A stretch of 64,000 nt of DNA from Arachis hypogaea (Eukaryota; Streptophyta; Magnoliopsida; Fabales; Fabaceae). The translations under genes and the position numbers were made by a program. The notes beneath the pieces are model-generated. The model searched no databases. It was not told where the DNA came from and saw nothing but the letters and a program-made list of their open reading frames with translations. The stretch covers positions 74,339,772 to 74,403,771 of the forward strand of contig NC_092051.1 of NCBI RefSeq assembly GCF_003086295.3, written 5' to 3'. The first letter of the stretch is position 1; each line of letters begins with the position of its first letter. Shown in pieces: positions 48,291 through 58,887 of the stretch.

Positions 48291-50051
48291 TGATGAGTAT
48301 TTTGGTGGAAAATTGAAATCCTCCCAAAACACACAAATCTAACCGGCAAGTGCACCGGGTCGCATCAAGTAATAAAAACTCACGGGAGTGAGGTCGATCC
48401 CACAGGGATTGAAGGATTGAGCAATTTTAGTTTAGTGGTTGATTTAGTCAAGCGAATCAAGATTTGGTTGGGTGATTTGTGATTTGCAGAATTTAAATTG
48501 CATGAAATTAAAGAGAGTAGGAAATTAAATTGCGGAATCTTAAAGTGCAAGAAAATGTAAATGGCTCGAAATGTAAAGGGGATTAGGAGTTGGATTTGCA
48601 GAAATTAAACAAAGGAAAGTAACTTGCATCAAACAAAAGAGTAAAAGAAGGTTTGGGTTGAATCGGATCTTGAAGCAGTAAAGTAAATGAACATTAAAAG
48701 CAAGAACCAAAATGTAAATTAGGAATTTAGCTCTCAGGGCCCAGAGACTAGAAAACCAAGTCTAGATCTCAATGCCTTCCTAGATCCAACAAGAACAATT
48801 GCAAGGGAATTGTAAATTGCAAGAAAAGTAGATGAAGAGCAATTAACAGAAATTAAAGTCACTCAATCAGTAAATAAAACAGAGAGATCCAAGGATGAGA
48901 TTGAAACAGAATTTCTTCAATTCTTCAACCCAAGATCCAAGACAATTGTAATAGAAATTGAAAGCAATAAAACTAAGAGGAAGAGAAGTGAATTCAACTT
49001 CCCCAAGACTAAGAAATTAAAGATCACTCAATATCCAAAGCTCTCCGAAAACTATTATGAAAATTCCAAAGGAAAGCTCCCCGAAGAACTTGAATTCTAT
49101 CCTATTTATACACTTTCTTCAAATGATCTTCAAGCCTTGAGTTGGGCCTTTGCTCTTGGTGGAATTGGGTAGAAAGAGGCCTTGGTTGATTGCTCTTGAA
49201 GTTTGGAGAAGAACCAAAGTAAACCAATTGAACCGGGTTGGAGTTTTGCAAAAGTTGGACCAAAAGTTGGAGCAAAAGTTAGGGTCTAACTTTTGGTCCA
49301 ACTTTTCATATCCGCTCCCATTACTTGCTGATACTCACGTTGGTGCAAAAGTTAGGGGTCTAACTTTTGCACCAACGTTAGCCTTCCTTGGAGCACTTGT
49401 GGCGCCAACGTTAGCCTCAAAGTTAGGGGCTAACGTTGGTGCAAACTTTTGCTCCTCCCCTTGTAGTTTTCATGTGCCAACATTAGCCTCAAAGTTAGGG
49501 GCTAACGTTGGCGCAAACTTTTGGTGCCCAGGGGTGATTTTCATGTGCCAACGTTAGCCTCAAAGTTAGGGGCTAACGTTGGCGCAAACTTTTGGTACCC
49601 AGGGAGTGATTTTCAAGTTCCAACGTTAGCCCAAAAGTTAGGGGCTAATGTTGGGGCTAACTTTTCACCCAAAAGTTTGTGCAAAAGTTTGAGGCTAACT
49701 TTAGGTCCAGCTTTTTGCTTCCTGGTTCAATTTCACTTATTCCATTGTCTTCTCTTTACTCCTAGCTATTCCTTCTTGCTTCAACCTTTCTCCAAGCTTT
49801 CTTCACCTATCATTAATCAACCAAACACATCAAAGCTATGCTCAAAATCATGAGATATTCATTCTTTCATAATATGTGACAATTATAGTATAAAACCTCA
49901 TGAAATAGCATGAATTCATACATGGTTGATTCAATCAAAGGAAACATGAAAATCTACTCAATTAGCTTGCTTATGGTTCAAGAAAGTGCATAATTCTAAT
50001 GAAAACAAAAGAAAAAGGCTAGTTAAAATAGGCTAAGATGACTTGTCATCA
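48291..50051 (-). repeat. Element C 5' LTR (right copy)
   Basis: 1,761 bp. TATA box CTATTTATA at 49102-49110 (minus strand). One of its 72-bp repeat units differs from the left copy (about 49440-49475), a patch that looks exchanged with another unit, resembling a unit of the solo LTR. Confidence 0.93.
49403..49655 (-). repeat. Tandem palindrome repeats in element C right LTR
   Basis: Four units (49403, 49475, 49547, 49618). Confidence 0.88.
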
Positions 50052-50213
50052 ATGATTCCTTTAGAATGTGAATTAATTTAACTACATGTAAGCTTTATAT
50101 ACAAGTGAATAAAAATTAGAATTGCATGATTCATTTAGGTAGTTGTATTTAGAATAGATTGCATTGCATGAGATTCCACCACTTTAACCTTACCTTACTC
50201 TTTATCTTGGATT

Positions 50214-50251
50214 TAGCATAAGGACAAGCTATTGTTTAAGTGTGGAGAGGT
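50214..50251 (+). other. Element B polypurine tract with degenerate hairpin
   Basis: TAGCATA-AGGA-CAAGCTA, imperfectly paired, then TTTAAGTGTGGAGAGGT abutting the 3' LTR. Confidence 0.7.
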
Positions 50252-51722
50252 TCATAAACCCATATTTTATGATATATTTTGTGCCCAATTTAAGTGATTT
50301 ATTCAATCATTCACTCACTTATTCATGAAAGTTGCATGGTTTTACTTTCCCGTCCTTATTATGTGATGTATGTGAAAAAAAACATGTTTCATATGCTTTA
50401 AAAATAATTATTTTAATTACCCTTTATTTCCAATCGATGCCGTGATTCGTGTGTTGAGTAGTTTCAGATCTTCTAAGGCAGGAATGACTTAAAGGATGGA
50501 AAGGAAACATACAAAAATGGAAGGAAAGCATAAAACGGAGTTTTTGAAGAAACTGGGAGTGACGCGATCGCATGGACGACGCAGCCGCATGCTAGCGTGA
50601 AATGGCAGTGACGCAACCGCGTGATTGACGCGATCGCGCGCCTTAAGCAGAACACAGATGACACGGATGCATGATTGACGCGATCGCATGACAAGGAAAA
50701 CTTCAGATGACGCGACCGCGTGACCCACGCGGACGCGTGACAGAGGCCACGCACCAGAAATTACAGAAAACGCTCCCAGCGTTTTCTGAAGCCCTTTTTG
50801 GCCTAAATCCAAGTCCAGAAGGCACAGATCAGAGGTTATAAAGTGGGGGAATGCATCCATTCGAGGAGAGTCTCCAATTATTCACTATTCATGATTTAGA
50901 TGTAGTTTTTAGGGAGAGGGTCGCTCCTCTCTCTCTTAGGATTAGGATTTAGGATTTTTCTTGCTTTCATGGTTGCCCTTTTTTATCAGGTTCAATATTC
51001 CTTTTTAATTACTTATTTTCTCAATTCAAATTAGGAACCTTTCTATGTTACAGATGATTGTTTTTATTAATGTTATTTGAGGTATTTCAGTTTATTATTG
51101 CTCTCTTTTATTTATGTTACTGTTGCTTCCAATATGAAGACATTTTTATGCGAATAGATCTACTTTTTCCCCTTTGGTCTTGGTTAAGAAATCAGTAACT
51201 CAGGAGTTATCAAACTCAACATGATTGATAATTGTTACCTTTGCTAATTGAATTGAACTTCAATAATCCCAATCTTTTCTTAGGAAGTAACTAGGATTTG
51301 AAGATCAAACTAATTAGTTGCTTGACATTCCTTTGGTTTAAGTAAAGGTTAACTAAGTGGAATTAAGATTCAATTTTCATCATCATTGATAAGGATAACT
51401 AGGATAGGACTTCCAATTTCTCATACCTTGCCAAAAATTTATTTTACAGTTATTTATTTATTTTACTTGCCATTTAAATTACTTGTTCCTCATCTTCAAA
51501 ACCCCAATTTACAATCTTCATAACCAATAATAAGAACATACTTCCCTGTAGTTCCTTGAGAAGACGAACCGAGGTTTAAATACTTCGGTTATCAATTTTT
51601 AAGGGGTTTGTTACTTGTGACAACCAAAACGTTTGTACGAAGGGATTTCTGTTGGTTTAGAAACTATATCTACAACGCGACTATTTTTATAAAATTCTTT
51701 ACTAGAAAAAATTCTAACATCA
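50252..51722 (+). repeat. Element B 3' LTR
   Basis: 1,471 bp, starting TCATAAACCC (the expected TG is changed to TC) and ending AACATCA. It holds a CG palindrome block at 50562-50745. The last 360 bp match 17847-18206. It is related at both ends to element A LTRs. Confidence 0.88.
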
Positions 51723-51887
51723 CTAACACTCCTCCACTATCAACAATTCGAACTCTATCCCTCTTGATAAGTTCGAATTCTTCTCTTTCTACCTTTTCCT
51801 TCTATTCTTCTTTTCCTCTGACACTTCAAGAAATCTCTATACTGTAACATAGAGGATTTCATACTTTCTTGTTCTCTTCTCTTTCAT
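51723..51887 (+). other. Beta leader, right part
   Basis: Aligns with the alpha leader at 61289-61457 (CTAACACT.., AATTCGAAC, 'tctctatact..acatagaggatt'), which shows where element B landed. Confidence 0.8.
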
Positions 51888-53936
51888 ATGAGCAGGAGCA
51901 AGGACAAAAGCATTCTTGTTGAGGCTGATCCTGAAGCTGAAAAGACCTTGAAGCGAAAGCTAAGAGAAGCTAAAGTACAACAATCTATAGAGGGCCTAAC
52001 AGAGCTCTTCAAGGAGGAAGAAGCCATGGCAGCCGAAAACAACAACAATGCCAACAATGCAAGGAAGGTGCTTGGTGACTTTACTGCACCTTCTCCTGAC
52101 TTCTATGGGAGAAGCATCTCAATCGCTGCCATTGGAGCAAACAACTTTGAGCTTAAGCCTCAATTATTTTCTCTAATGCAACAGAATTGCAAGTTTCATG
52201 GACTTCCATTGGAAGATCCTCATCAGTTCTTAGCTGAATTCTTGCAAATCTGTGACACTGTCAAGACCAATGGGGTTGACCCTGAAGTCTACAGACTTAT
52301 GCTTTTCCCTTTTGCTGTAAGAGACAGAGCTAGGAAATGGTTGGATTCACAACCCAAAGAAAGCCTGAACTCTTGGAAAAAGCTAGTCAATGCCTTCTTG
52401 GAAAAGTTCTTTCCACCTCAAAAATTGAGCAAGTTTAGAGTGGAAGTCCAAACCTTCAGACAGAAGGTAGGAGAATCCCTCTATGAAGCTTGGGAAAGAT
52501 ACAAGCAATTGATCAGAAGGTGTTCTTCTAACATGCTTTCTAAATGAAGCATCATAGGTATCTTCTATGATGGTCTGTCTGAACTGTCCAAGATGTCATT
52601 GGACAGCTCTGCTGGAGGATCTCTTCATCTGAAGAAGACACCTACAGAAGCTCAGGAACTCGTTGAGATGGTTGCAAATAACCAATTCATGTACACTTCT
52701 GAAAGGAACCCTGTGAATAATGGGACAAATCAGAAGAAAAAAGTTCTTGAGATTGATACTCTGAATGCCATACTGGCTCAGAATAAAATATTGACTCAGC
52801 AAGTCAATATGATTTCTCAAAGTCTGTTTGAAATGTAAGCTGCACCAGGCAGTACTAAGGAAGCTTCCCCTGAAGAAGAAGCTTATGATCTGGAGAACCC
52901 AGCAATGGAAGAGGTGAATTACATGGGAGAACCCTATGAAAACACCTATAATCCTTCATGGAGAAATCATCCAAATCTCTCATGGAAGGATCAATAGAGA
53001 CCACAACAAGGTTTCAACAACAGTAATGGTGGAAGAAACAGGTTTAGCAATAGCAAACCTTTACCATCATCTTCTCAGCAACAGACAGAGAATTCTAAGC
53101 AAAGTCACTCTGACTTAGCAACCATAGTCTCTGATCTAATTAAAACCACTCAAAGTTTCATGACTGAAACAAGGTCCTCCATTAGAAATTTGGAGGCACA
53201 AGTGGGTCAGCTGAGTAAGAAAGTTACTGAACTCCCTCCTAGTACTCTCCCAAGCAATACAAAAGAGAATCCAAAGAAAGAGTGCAAGGCCATAAACACG
53301 TCTCACATGGCCAAACCTGTAGAGGAGGAAGAGGCAGTGATCTCCACTGAGGAAGACCTCAATGGATGTCCACTGGCCTCCATGGAATTCCCTGATGAGA
53401 AACCATGGGAATCTGAGGCTCACACAGAGACCATAGAGATTTCATTGAATTTACTCCTGCTATTCATGAGCTCTGATGAGTATTCTTCCTCTGAAGAGGA
53501 TGAAGATGTTACTGTAGAGCAAGTTGCTAAGTACCTTGGAGCAATCATGAAGCTAAACGCCAAGTTATTTGGTAATGAGACTTGGGAGAATGAACCTCCA
53601 TTGCTCACTAAAGAACTGGATGACTTGACAAGGAAGAAATTACCTCTAAAGAGACAAGATCCTGGAAAGTTCTCAATACCTTGTACCATAGGCACCATGA
53701 ACTTTGAGAAGGCTCTGTGTGACCTAGGGTCAAGCATAAACCTCATGCCTCTCTCTGTAATGGAGAAGCTAGGGATCATTGAGGCACAAGCTGCAAGAAT
53801 CTCACTGGAAATGGCAGACAATTCAAAGAAACAGTCAAACTCTAAGTTTGGTGTTGGGAGGCCACAACCAAGCTTTAAGTTTGCTGTTGAACCCCCACAT
53901 TCAAACTCTAAAGTTTGGTGCTCTAAACATCTGTGA
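51888..53936 (+). pseudogene. Beta gag-protease, three in-frame stops, protease truncated
   Basis: A single frame from MSRSKDKSIL with TGA 52545-52547, TAA 52836-52838 and TAG 52995-52997. Gag core: NNFELKPQLFSLMQQN, PLEDPHQFLAEFLQIC, RARKWLDSQP, LEKFFPPQKL, RYKQLIRRC. A linker with ETRSSIRNLEAQVGQLSKKV follows, then the protease start IPCTIGTMNFEKALCDLGSSINLMP with its DLGSS active-site loop. The rest of the protease is lost: against alpha, 282 bp (63404-63685) is missing and the frame runs into former untranslated sequence. No zinc knuckle, reverse transcriptase or integrase. Confidence 0.82.
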
Positions 53937-53984
53937 GGCTCCATGAGAGCCCACTGTCAAGCTATAGACATTAAAGAAGCGCTT

Positions 53985-54002
53985 GTTGGGAGGCAACCCA
54001 AT
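53985..54002 (+). promoter_or_regulatory. Post-stop hairpin of beta
   Basis: GTTGGG / CCCAAT (outer pair G-U) with loop AGGCAA, preceded by AAGAAGCGCTT. Confidence 0.6.
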
Positions 54003-54148
54003 CTTTAATTATCTATGTTAAATTTCTATTTTCTTTTGTTATTTTATGTTTTCTGTAGGTTGATGATCATGTGAAGTCACAAAAACAACTGAAAAAGCAA
54101 AAACAGACTGAAAAATAAAATAAAAAATAGAACACCCTGGAGGAGACA

Positions 54149-54332
54149 TTTACTGGCGTTTAAACGCCAGTAAAGGTAGCAGAATGGGCGTTAAACGCCC
54201 ATTCTGGCACCATTCTGGGCGTTTAACACCAGAAATGGGCACCAGACTGGCGTTTAACGCCAGCAAAGGGCAAGAAGCTGGCGTTAAACGCCAGAAATGG
54301 GCAACAACCTGGCGTTTAACACCAAGATTGGC
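54149..54332 (+). repeat. GGCGTTTAACGCC palindrome array of beta
   Basis: The first unit (54149-54174) is a perfect 26-bp palindrome with half-site TTTACTGGCGTTT. The next has 11-bp arms AGAATGGGCGT / ACGCCCATTCT. Further units at about 54218, 54246, 54279 and 54309 have CTGGCG/CGCCAG arms, some imperfect. An equivalent block starts at 63950 in alpha. Confidence 0.85.
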
Positions 54333-54738
54333 AGAAAAGCGGCATTTTTGCTTGCCACTTGGTGCAGGGATCAGATATCCTTGACACCTCAAGATCTGTG
54401 GACCCCATAGGATCCCCACCTACCCCACCTCTCTCTCTCTTCTTCACCCATTCACCAATCACCTCAATACCTCTTCCCCAAAAACCCCTTACCTATCAAA
54501 TCCCACCATTCTCTTCATTACTCACATCTATCCTTCATAAAACCCCACCTACCTTACCATTCAAATTCAAACCACTTTCCCACCCAAACCCACCCATAAT
54601 GGCCGAACCATACCCTCCTTTCCATCTCTTCTATTTCTTTTTCTTCTACTATCTTCTTTCTTCTTTTTCTCGAGGACAAGCAAACCTTCTAAGTTTGATG
54701 TGGTAAAAGCTTTGCTTTTTGTTTTTCCATAACCATTT
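54333..54738 (+). other. CT-rich spacer before beta ORF2
   Basis: C/T-rich with no credible frame. 'ctcgaggacaagcaaaccttctaagtttgatgtgg' at 54669-54703 looks like a degenerate internal copy of the hairpin-plus-PPT module. Confidence 0.5.
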
Positions 54739-55830
54739 ATGGCACCTAAGGCCGGAGAAACCTCTAGAAAGAGAAAAGGGAAGGCAAAAGCTTCCACCTC
54801 TGAGTCATGGGAGATGGAGAGATTCATCTCAAGGGTGCATCAAGACCACTTCTATGAAGTTATGGCCAAGATGAAGGTGATCCCTTTCAAACTCAAAAAG
54901 GGTGAATATCCGGAGATCCGACATGAGATTCGAAGAAGAGGATGGGAAGTTCTCACCAACCCCATTCAACAAGTCGGAATCTTAATGGTTCAAGAGTTCT
55001 ATGCCAATGCATGGATCAACAAGAACCATGATCAAAGTGTGAACCCGGACCCAAAGAATTGGCTTACAATGGTTCGGGGGAAATGCTTAGATTTTAGTCC
55101 GGAGAATGTAAGGTTGGCATTCAATTTTCCCATGATGCAAGGAGATGCACACCCCTACACTAGAAGGGTCAACTTTGATCAAAGGTTAGACCAAGTCCTA
55201 ATAGACATCTGTGAAGAGGACGCTCAATGGAAGAGAGATTCAAGAGGGAAGCCGGTTCAACTAAGAAGGCATGACCTCAAGCCCGTGGCTAGGGGATGGT
55301 TGGATTTCATCCAACGCTCAATCATGATCCATAGCATCATGATTAGGGAGGAAGTAGAAGTTCATGAAGTTATATCCCAAGAACTCTACAAGGTGGCGGA
55401 CAAGTCCTCTACTTTGGCAAGGTTAGCCTTCCCTCATCTCATTTGTCACCTCTGCAATTCAGTTGGAAATGACATAGAGGAAGACATCCTCATTGATGAG
55501 GATAAGCCCATCAATAAGAAAAGGATGGAGCAAACAAGAGATCCCACTCATGGACATGAGGAAATTCCTCACCATGAAATCCCTGAGATGCCTCAAGGGA
55601 TGCGTTTTCCTCCACAAAACTATTGGGAGGAAATTAATACCTCCCTAGGAGAATTAAGTTCCAACATGGGACAACTAAGGGTGGAGCACCAAGAGTATTC
55701 CATCCTCCTCCATGAAATTAGAGAAGACTAAAGAGTCATGAGAGAGGAGCAACAAAGGCAAGGAAGAGACATTGAGGAGCTCAAGCACTCCATAAGATCT
55801 TCAAGAGGAAGAACTAGCCGCCATCACTAA
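54739..55830 (+). pseudogene. Beta ORF2, plant retroelement accessory protein, one in-frame stop
   Basis: MAPKAGETSRKRKGKAKA starts a basic N-terminus. The main domain has EIRRRGWEVLTNP, ILMVQEFYANAW, MVRGKCLDFSPENVRLAF and ARGWLDFIQRSI, then LARLAFPHLICHL, where element B ORF2 has FPYLITQL. A Gln/Glu-rich tail probably forms a coiled coil. The first stop is TAA at 55729-55731; the same frame continues 32 codons (VMREEQQRQGRD..) to TAA at 55828, so the first stop is probably a mutation. Same 'putative plant transposon protein' type as element B ORF2. Function unknown. Confidence 0.72.
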
Positions 55831-56914
55831 GGTGGACCCATTCTTTAATTTCCTTATTCTTTATTTCTCTTTTTTTTGAAAATTATGCTTTATGTTTATC
55901 TATGTTTGTGTCTTTATTACATGATCATTAGTGTCTTAGTGTCTATGCCTTGAAGCTATGAAAATGAATCCATCACCTTTCTTAAATGAAATATGTTTTT
56001 AATTGAAAAAAAAGAAGTGAATGAATTTCAAATTTTAAAACAGTTTAGTTATTTTGATGTGGTGGCAATACTATTGTTTTTCAGAATGAATGCTTGAACA
56101 ATGCATATTTTTTTGAATTTTTTGATTCATGAATGTTAAAATTGTTGGCTCTTGAAAGAATGATGGGAAAGGAGAAATGTTATTTGATAATCTGAAAAAT
56201 CATAAAATTGATTCTTGAAGCAAGAAAAAGTAGTGAAAAGCTTGCAAAAAAAATATATATATATGTGAAAAAAATGCGAAAAAAGAAAAAAAAAGAGAAA
56301 AAAAAGAAAAGCAAGCAGAAAAAGCCAGTAACCCTTTAAACCAAAAGGCAAGGGTAAAATAAAAAGGATCCAAGGCTTTGAGCATCAGTGGATAGGAGGG
56401 CCCACAGGAATAAAATCCTGGCCTAAGCGGCTAAACCAAGCTGTCCCTAACCATGTGCTTGTGGCGTGAAGGTGTCAAGTGAAAACTTGAGACTGAGCGG
56501 TTAAAGTCGTGGTCCAAAAGCAAAAAGAGTGTTCTTAAGAGCTCTGGACACCTCTAATTGGGGACTCTAGCAAAGCTAAGTCACAATCCAAAAAGGTTCA
56601 CCCAGTTATGCGTCTGTGGCATTTATGTATCCGGTGGTAATACTGGAAAACAAAATGCTTTGGGTCACGGCCAAGACTCATAAAGTAGTTGTGTTCAAGA
56701 ATCAACATACTTAACTAGGAGAATTAATAACACTATCTGGATTCTGAGTTCCTATAGAAGCCAATCATTCTGAACTTCAAAAGGATAAAGTGAGATGCCA
56801 AAACTGTTCAGAAGCAAAAAGCTAAAAGCCCCGCTCATCTAATTAATACTGATCTTCATAGATGTTTTTGAAATTCATTGTATATTTTCTTCTTTTTATC
56901 CTATTTGATTTTCA
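55831..56914 (+). other. Beta 3' untranslated block
   Basis: Non-coding, with an A-rich run (about 56240-56320). No gene seen. Confidence 0.65.
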
Positions 56915-56952
56915 GTTGCTTGGGGACAAGTAACAATTTAAGTTTGGTGTTG
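56915..56952 (+). other. Beta hairpin and polypurine tract
   Basis: GTTGCTTG / CAAGTAAC (one G-U pair) with loop GGGA, then AATTTAAGTTTGGTGTTG abutting the 3' LTR. Confidence 0.78.
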
Positions 56953-58606
56953 TGATGAGCGGATAATTTACACGCTTTTTGGCATTGTTTTTAGTATGTT
57001 TTTAGTATATTTTAGTTAGTTTTTATTATGTTTTTATTAGTTTTTAAATAAAAATCACATTTCTGGACTTTACTATGAGTTTGTGTGTTTTTCTGTGATT
57101 TCAGGTATTTTCTGGCTGAAATTGAGGGACCTGAGCAAAAATATGATTCAGAGGCTGAAAAAGGACTGCAGATGCTGTTGGATTCTGACCTCCCTGCACT
57201 CGAAGTGGATTTTCTGGAGCTACAGAAGCCCAGTTGGTGCGCTCTCAATTGCGTTGGAAAGTAGATATGTTGGGCTTTCCAGCAATATATAATAGACCAT
57301 ACTTTGCCTAAGATTTGATGGCCCAAACCGGCGTTCCAAGTCAGCTTAAGAATCCTGGCGTCAAAACGCCCGAACTGGCACAAAAGCGGGAGTTAAACAC
57401 CCAAACTGGCACAAATACTGGCGTTTAACTCCAAGAAAAGTCTCTACATATGGAAGCTTCAATGCTCAGTCCAAGCACACACCAAGTGGGCCCAGAAGAA
57501 GATTTCTGCATTAATTACTTATTTTTGTAAAGCCTAGGCTACTAGTTCTCTATCAATAGGACCTTTTACTATTGTATTTTGAAAAATCTTTGATAAGTCT
57601 TATGCTATCTTAGAAGCTTTTGGAGGCTGGCCTCAGGGCTATTCCTATACCTTGTTCTTATGTATTTTCAACGGTGGAGTTTCTACACACCATAGATTAA
57701 GGTGTGGAGCTCTGCTGTTCTTCATGAATTAATGCAAAGTACTATTGTTTTTCTATTCAACTCAAGTCTATTTCTTCTCCAAGATATTCATTCGCACCCA
57801 AGAACATGATGAATGTGATGATTATGTGACACTCATCACCATTCTCACCTATGAACGCGTGCCTGACAACCACTTCTGTTCTACATGCAAACAAGCTTGA
57901 ATGTTTATCTCTTGGGTTTCTAATCTAAGATTAGAACCTTCGTGGTATAGGCTAGAATTATTAGCGGCCATTCCTGAGATCCGGAACGTCTAAACCTTGT
58001 CAGTGGTATTCTGAGTAGGATCTGGGAAGGGATGACTATGACGAGCTTCAAACTCGCGAGTGTTGGGCGTGTGACAGACGCAAAAGAATCAATGGATCCT
58101 ATTCCAACATGATCGAGAACCGACAGATGATTAGCCGTGCGGTGACAGCGTGCGTAGAACATTTTCACTAAGAGGACGGGAAGTAGCCATTGACAACGGT
58201 GATGCCCAACATAAAGCTTGCCATGGAAAGGAGTATGAATGATTGGAAGAAGGCAATAGGAAAGCAGAGGTTCAGGAGGAACAAAGCATCTTCATACGCT
58301 TATCTAAAATTCCTACCAATGAATTACATAAGTATCTCTATCTCTATCTTTATTATATGTTTTATTTATCTTGAATTATCAATCCTCCATAACCATTTGA
58401 ATCTGCCTGACTGAGATTTACAAGATGACCATAGCTTGCTTCAAGCCGATAGTCTTCGTGGGATCAACCCTTACTCACGTAAGGTATTACTTGGACGACC
58501 CAGTGCACTTGCTGGTTAGTTGTGCGAAATTGTGACAAAGTGTGATTCACGTTTGAGAGCTCCAAGTCTTTGGCGCCATTGTTGATGATCACAATTTCAT
58601 GCACCA
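56953..58606 (+). repeat. Beta 3' LTR
   Basis: TGATGAGCGG to CATGCACCA, 1,654 bp. It keeps the internal TGGCGCCATTG at 58571-58581. TATA box mutated (57551-57559). Confidence 0.93.
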
Positions 58607-58887
58607 ATAGTATAATAAAATTTTCTTTGTTCACGTGAAACTTTAAACAACCCCTTATCAATGAAATAACAATCTCCTTATGTTCTTCCACAATCAACAT
58701 ATAACAGACTCCATAAACAAACACCAAGCTAATAAATTTGCCTAAATCTAAGTTTGTGCAACTACAGTTAATCAATAGTCATCATTTCTAATATGCAGTG
58801 CAAAAAATACATGATAATATTCTTATAATTGGCTGTTTGTAAATAACATTAGTGAGGTAAATATGAAAATTTCTCGGTGCAACTAAC
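58607..58887. other. CACTA interior, intron of captured formimidoyltransferase fragment
   Basis: TSD ATAGT, then AT-rich sequence. On the minus strand it follows the donor GTTAGT of the exon at 58888. Confidence 0.6.

Larger units (their letters stand above)
42007..50051 (-). mobile_element. Element C: complete non-autonomous Ty3/gypsy retrotransposon (gag-protease only)
   Basis: 8,045 bp on the minus strand, flanked by perfect ATGAT duplications (42002-42006 and 50052-50056). Both LTRs are 1,761 bp. Reading on the minus strand: 5' LTR, tRNA-Asp primer site, gag-protease frame with two stops, post-stop hairpin, 3' untranslated region, hairpin-plus-PPT, 3' LTR. Reverse transcriptase, RNase H and the integrase core are absent. 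Equal LTR lengths and few differences make it one of the youngest layers. Confidence 0.93.
17847..51722 (+). mobile_element. Element B: non-autonomous retrotransposon with ORF1 and ORF2, 5' LTR truncated
   Basis: Own sequence about 8.8 kb after removing the tandem array, the solo LTR and element C. Order: last 360 bp of the 5' LTR, tRNA-Asp primer site, ORF1, post-stop hairpin, CG palindrome block, CT-rich leader, ORF2, internal hairpin-plus-PPT, 3' block, PPT, full 3' LTR (50252-51722). It has the same plan as element A. The first 1,111 bp of the 5' LTR are missing, so no left TSD can be checked. The right flank is CTAAC, where the beta leader resumes. Confidence 0.85.
15606..58606 (+). mobile_element. 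Element beta: FIDEL-like non-autonomous retrotransposon, interrupted by element B
   Basis: LTR pair 15606-17249 and 56953-58606, flanked by perfect ATAGT duplications (15601-15605 and 58607-58611). Its own sequence is about 9.1 kb: 5' LTR, primer site, leader, [element B], gag plus truncated protease, post-stop hairpin, palindrome array, CT-rich spacer, ORF2, 3' untranslated block, PPT, 3' LTR. There is no reverse transcriptase or integrase. It sits in the intron of the captured formimidoyltransferase fragment. Confidence 0.9.
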
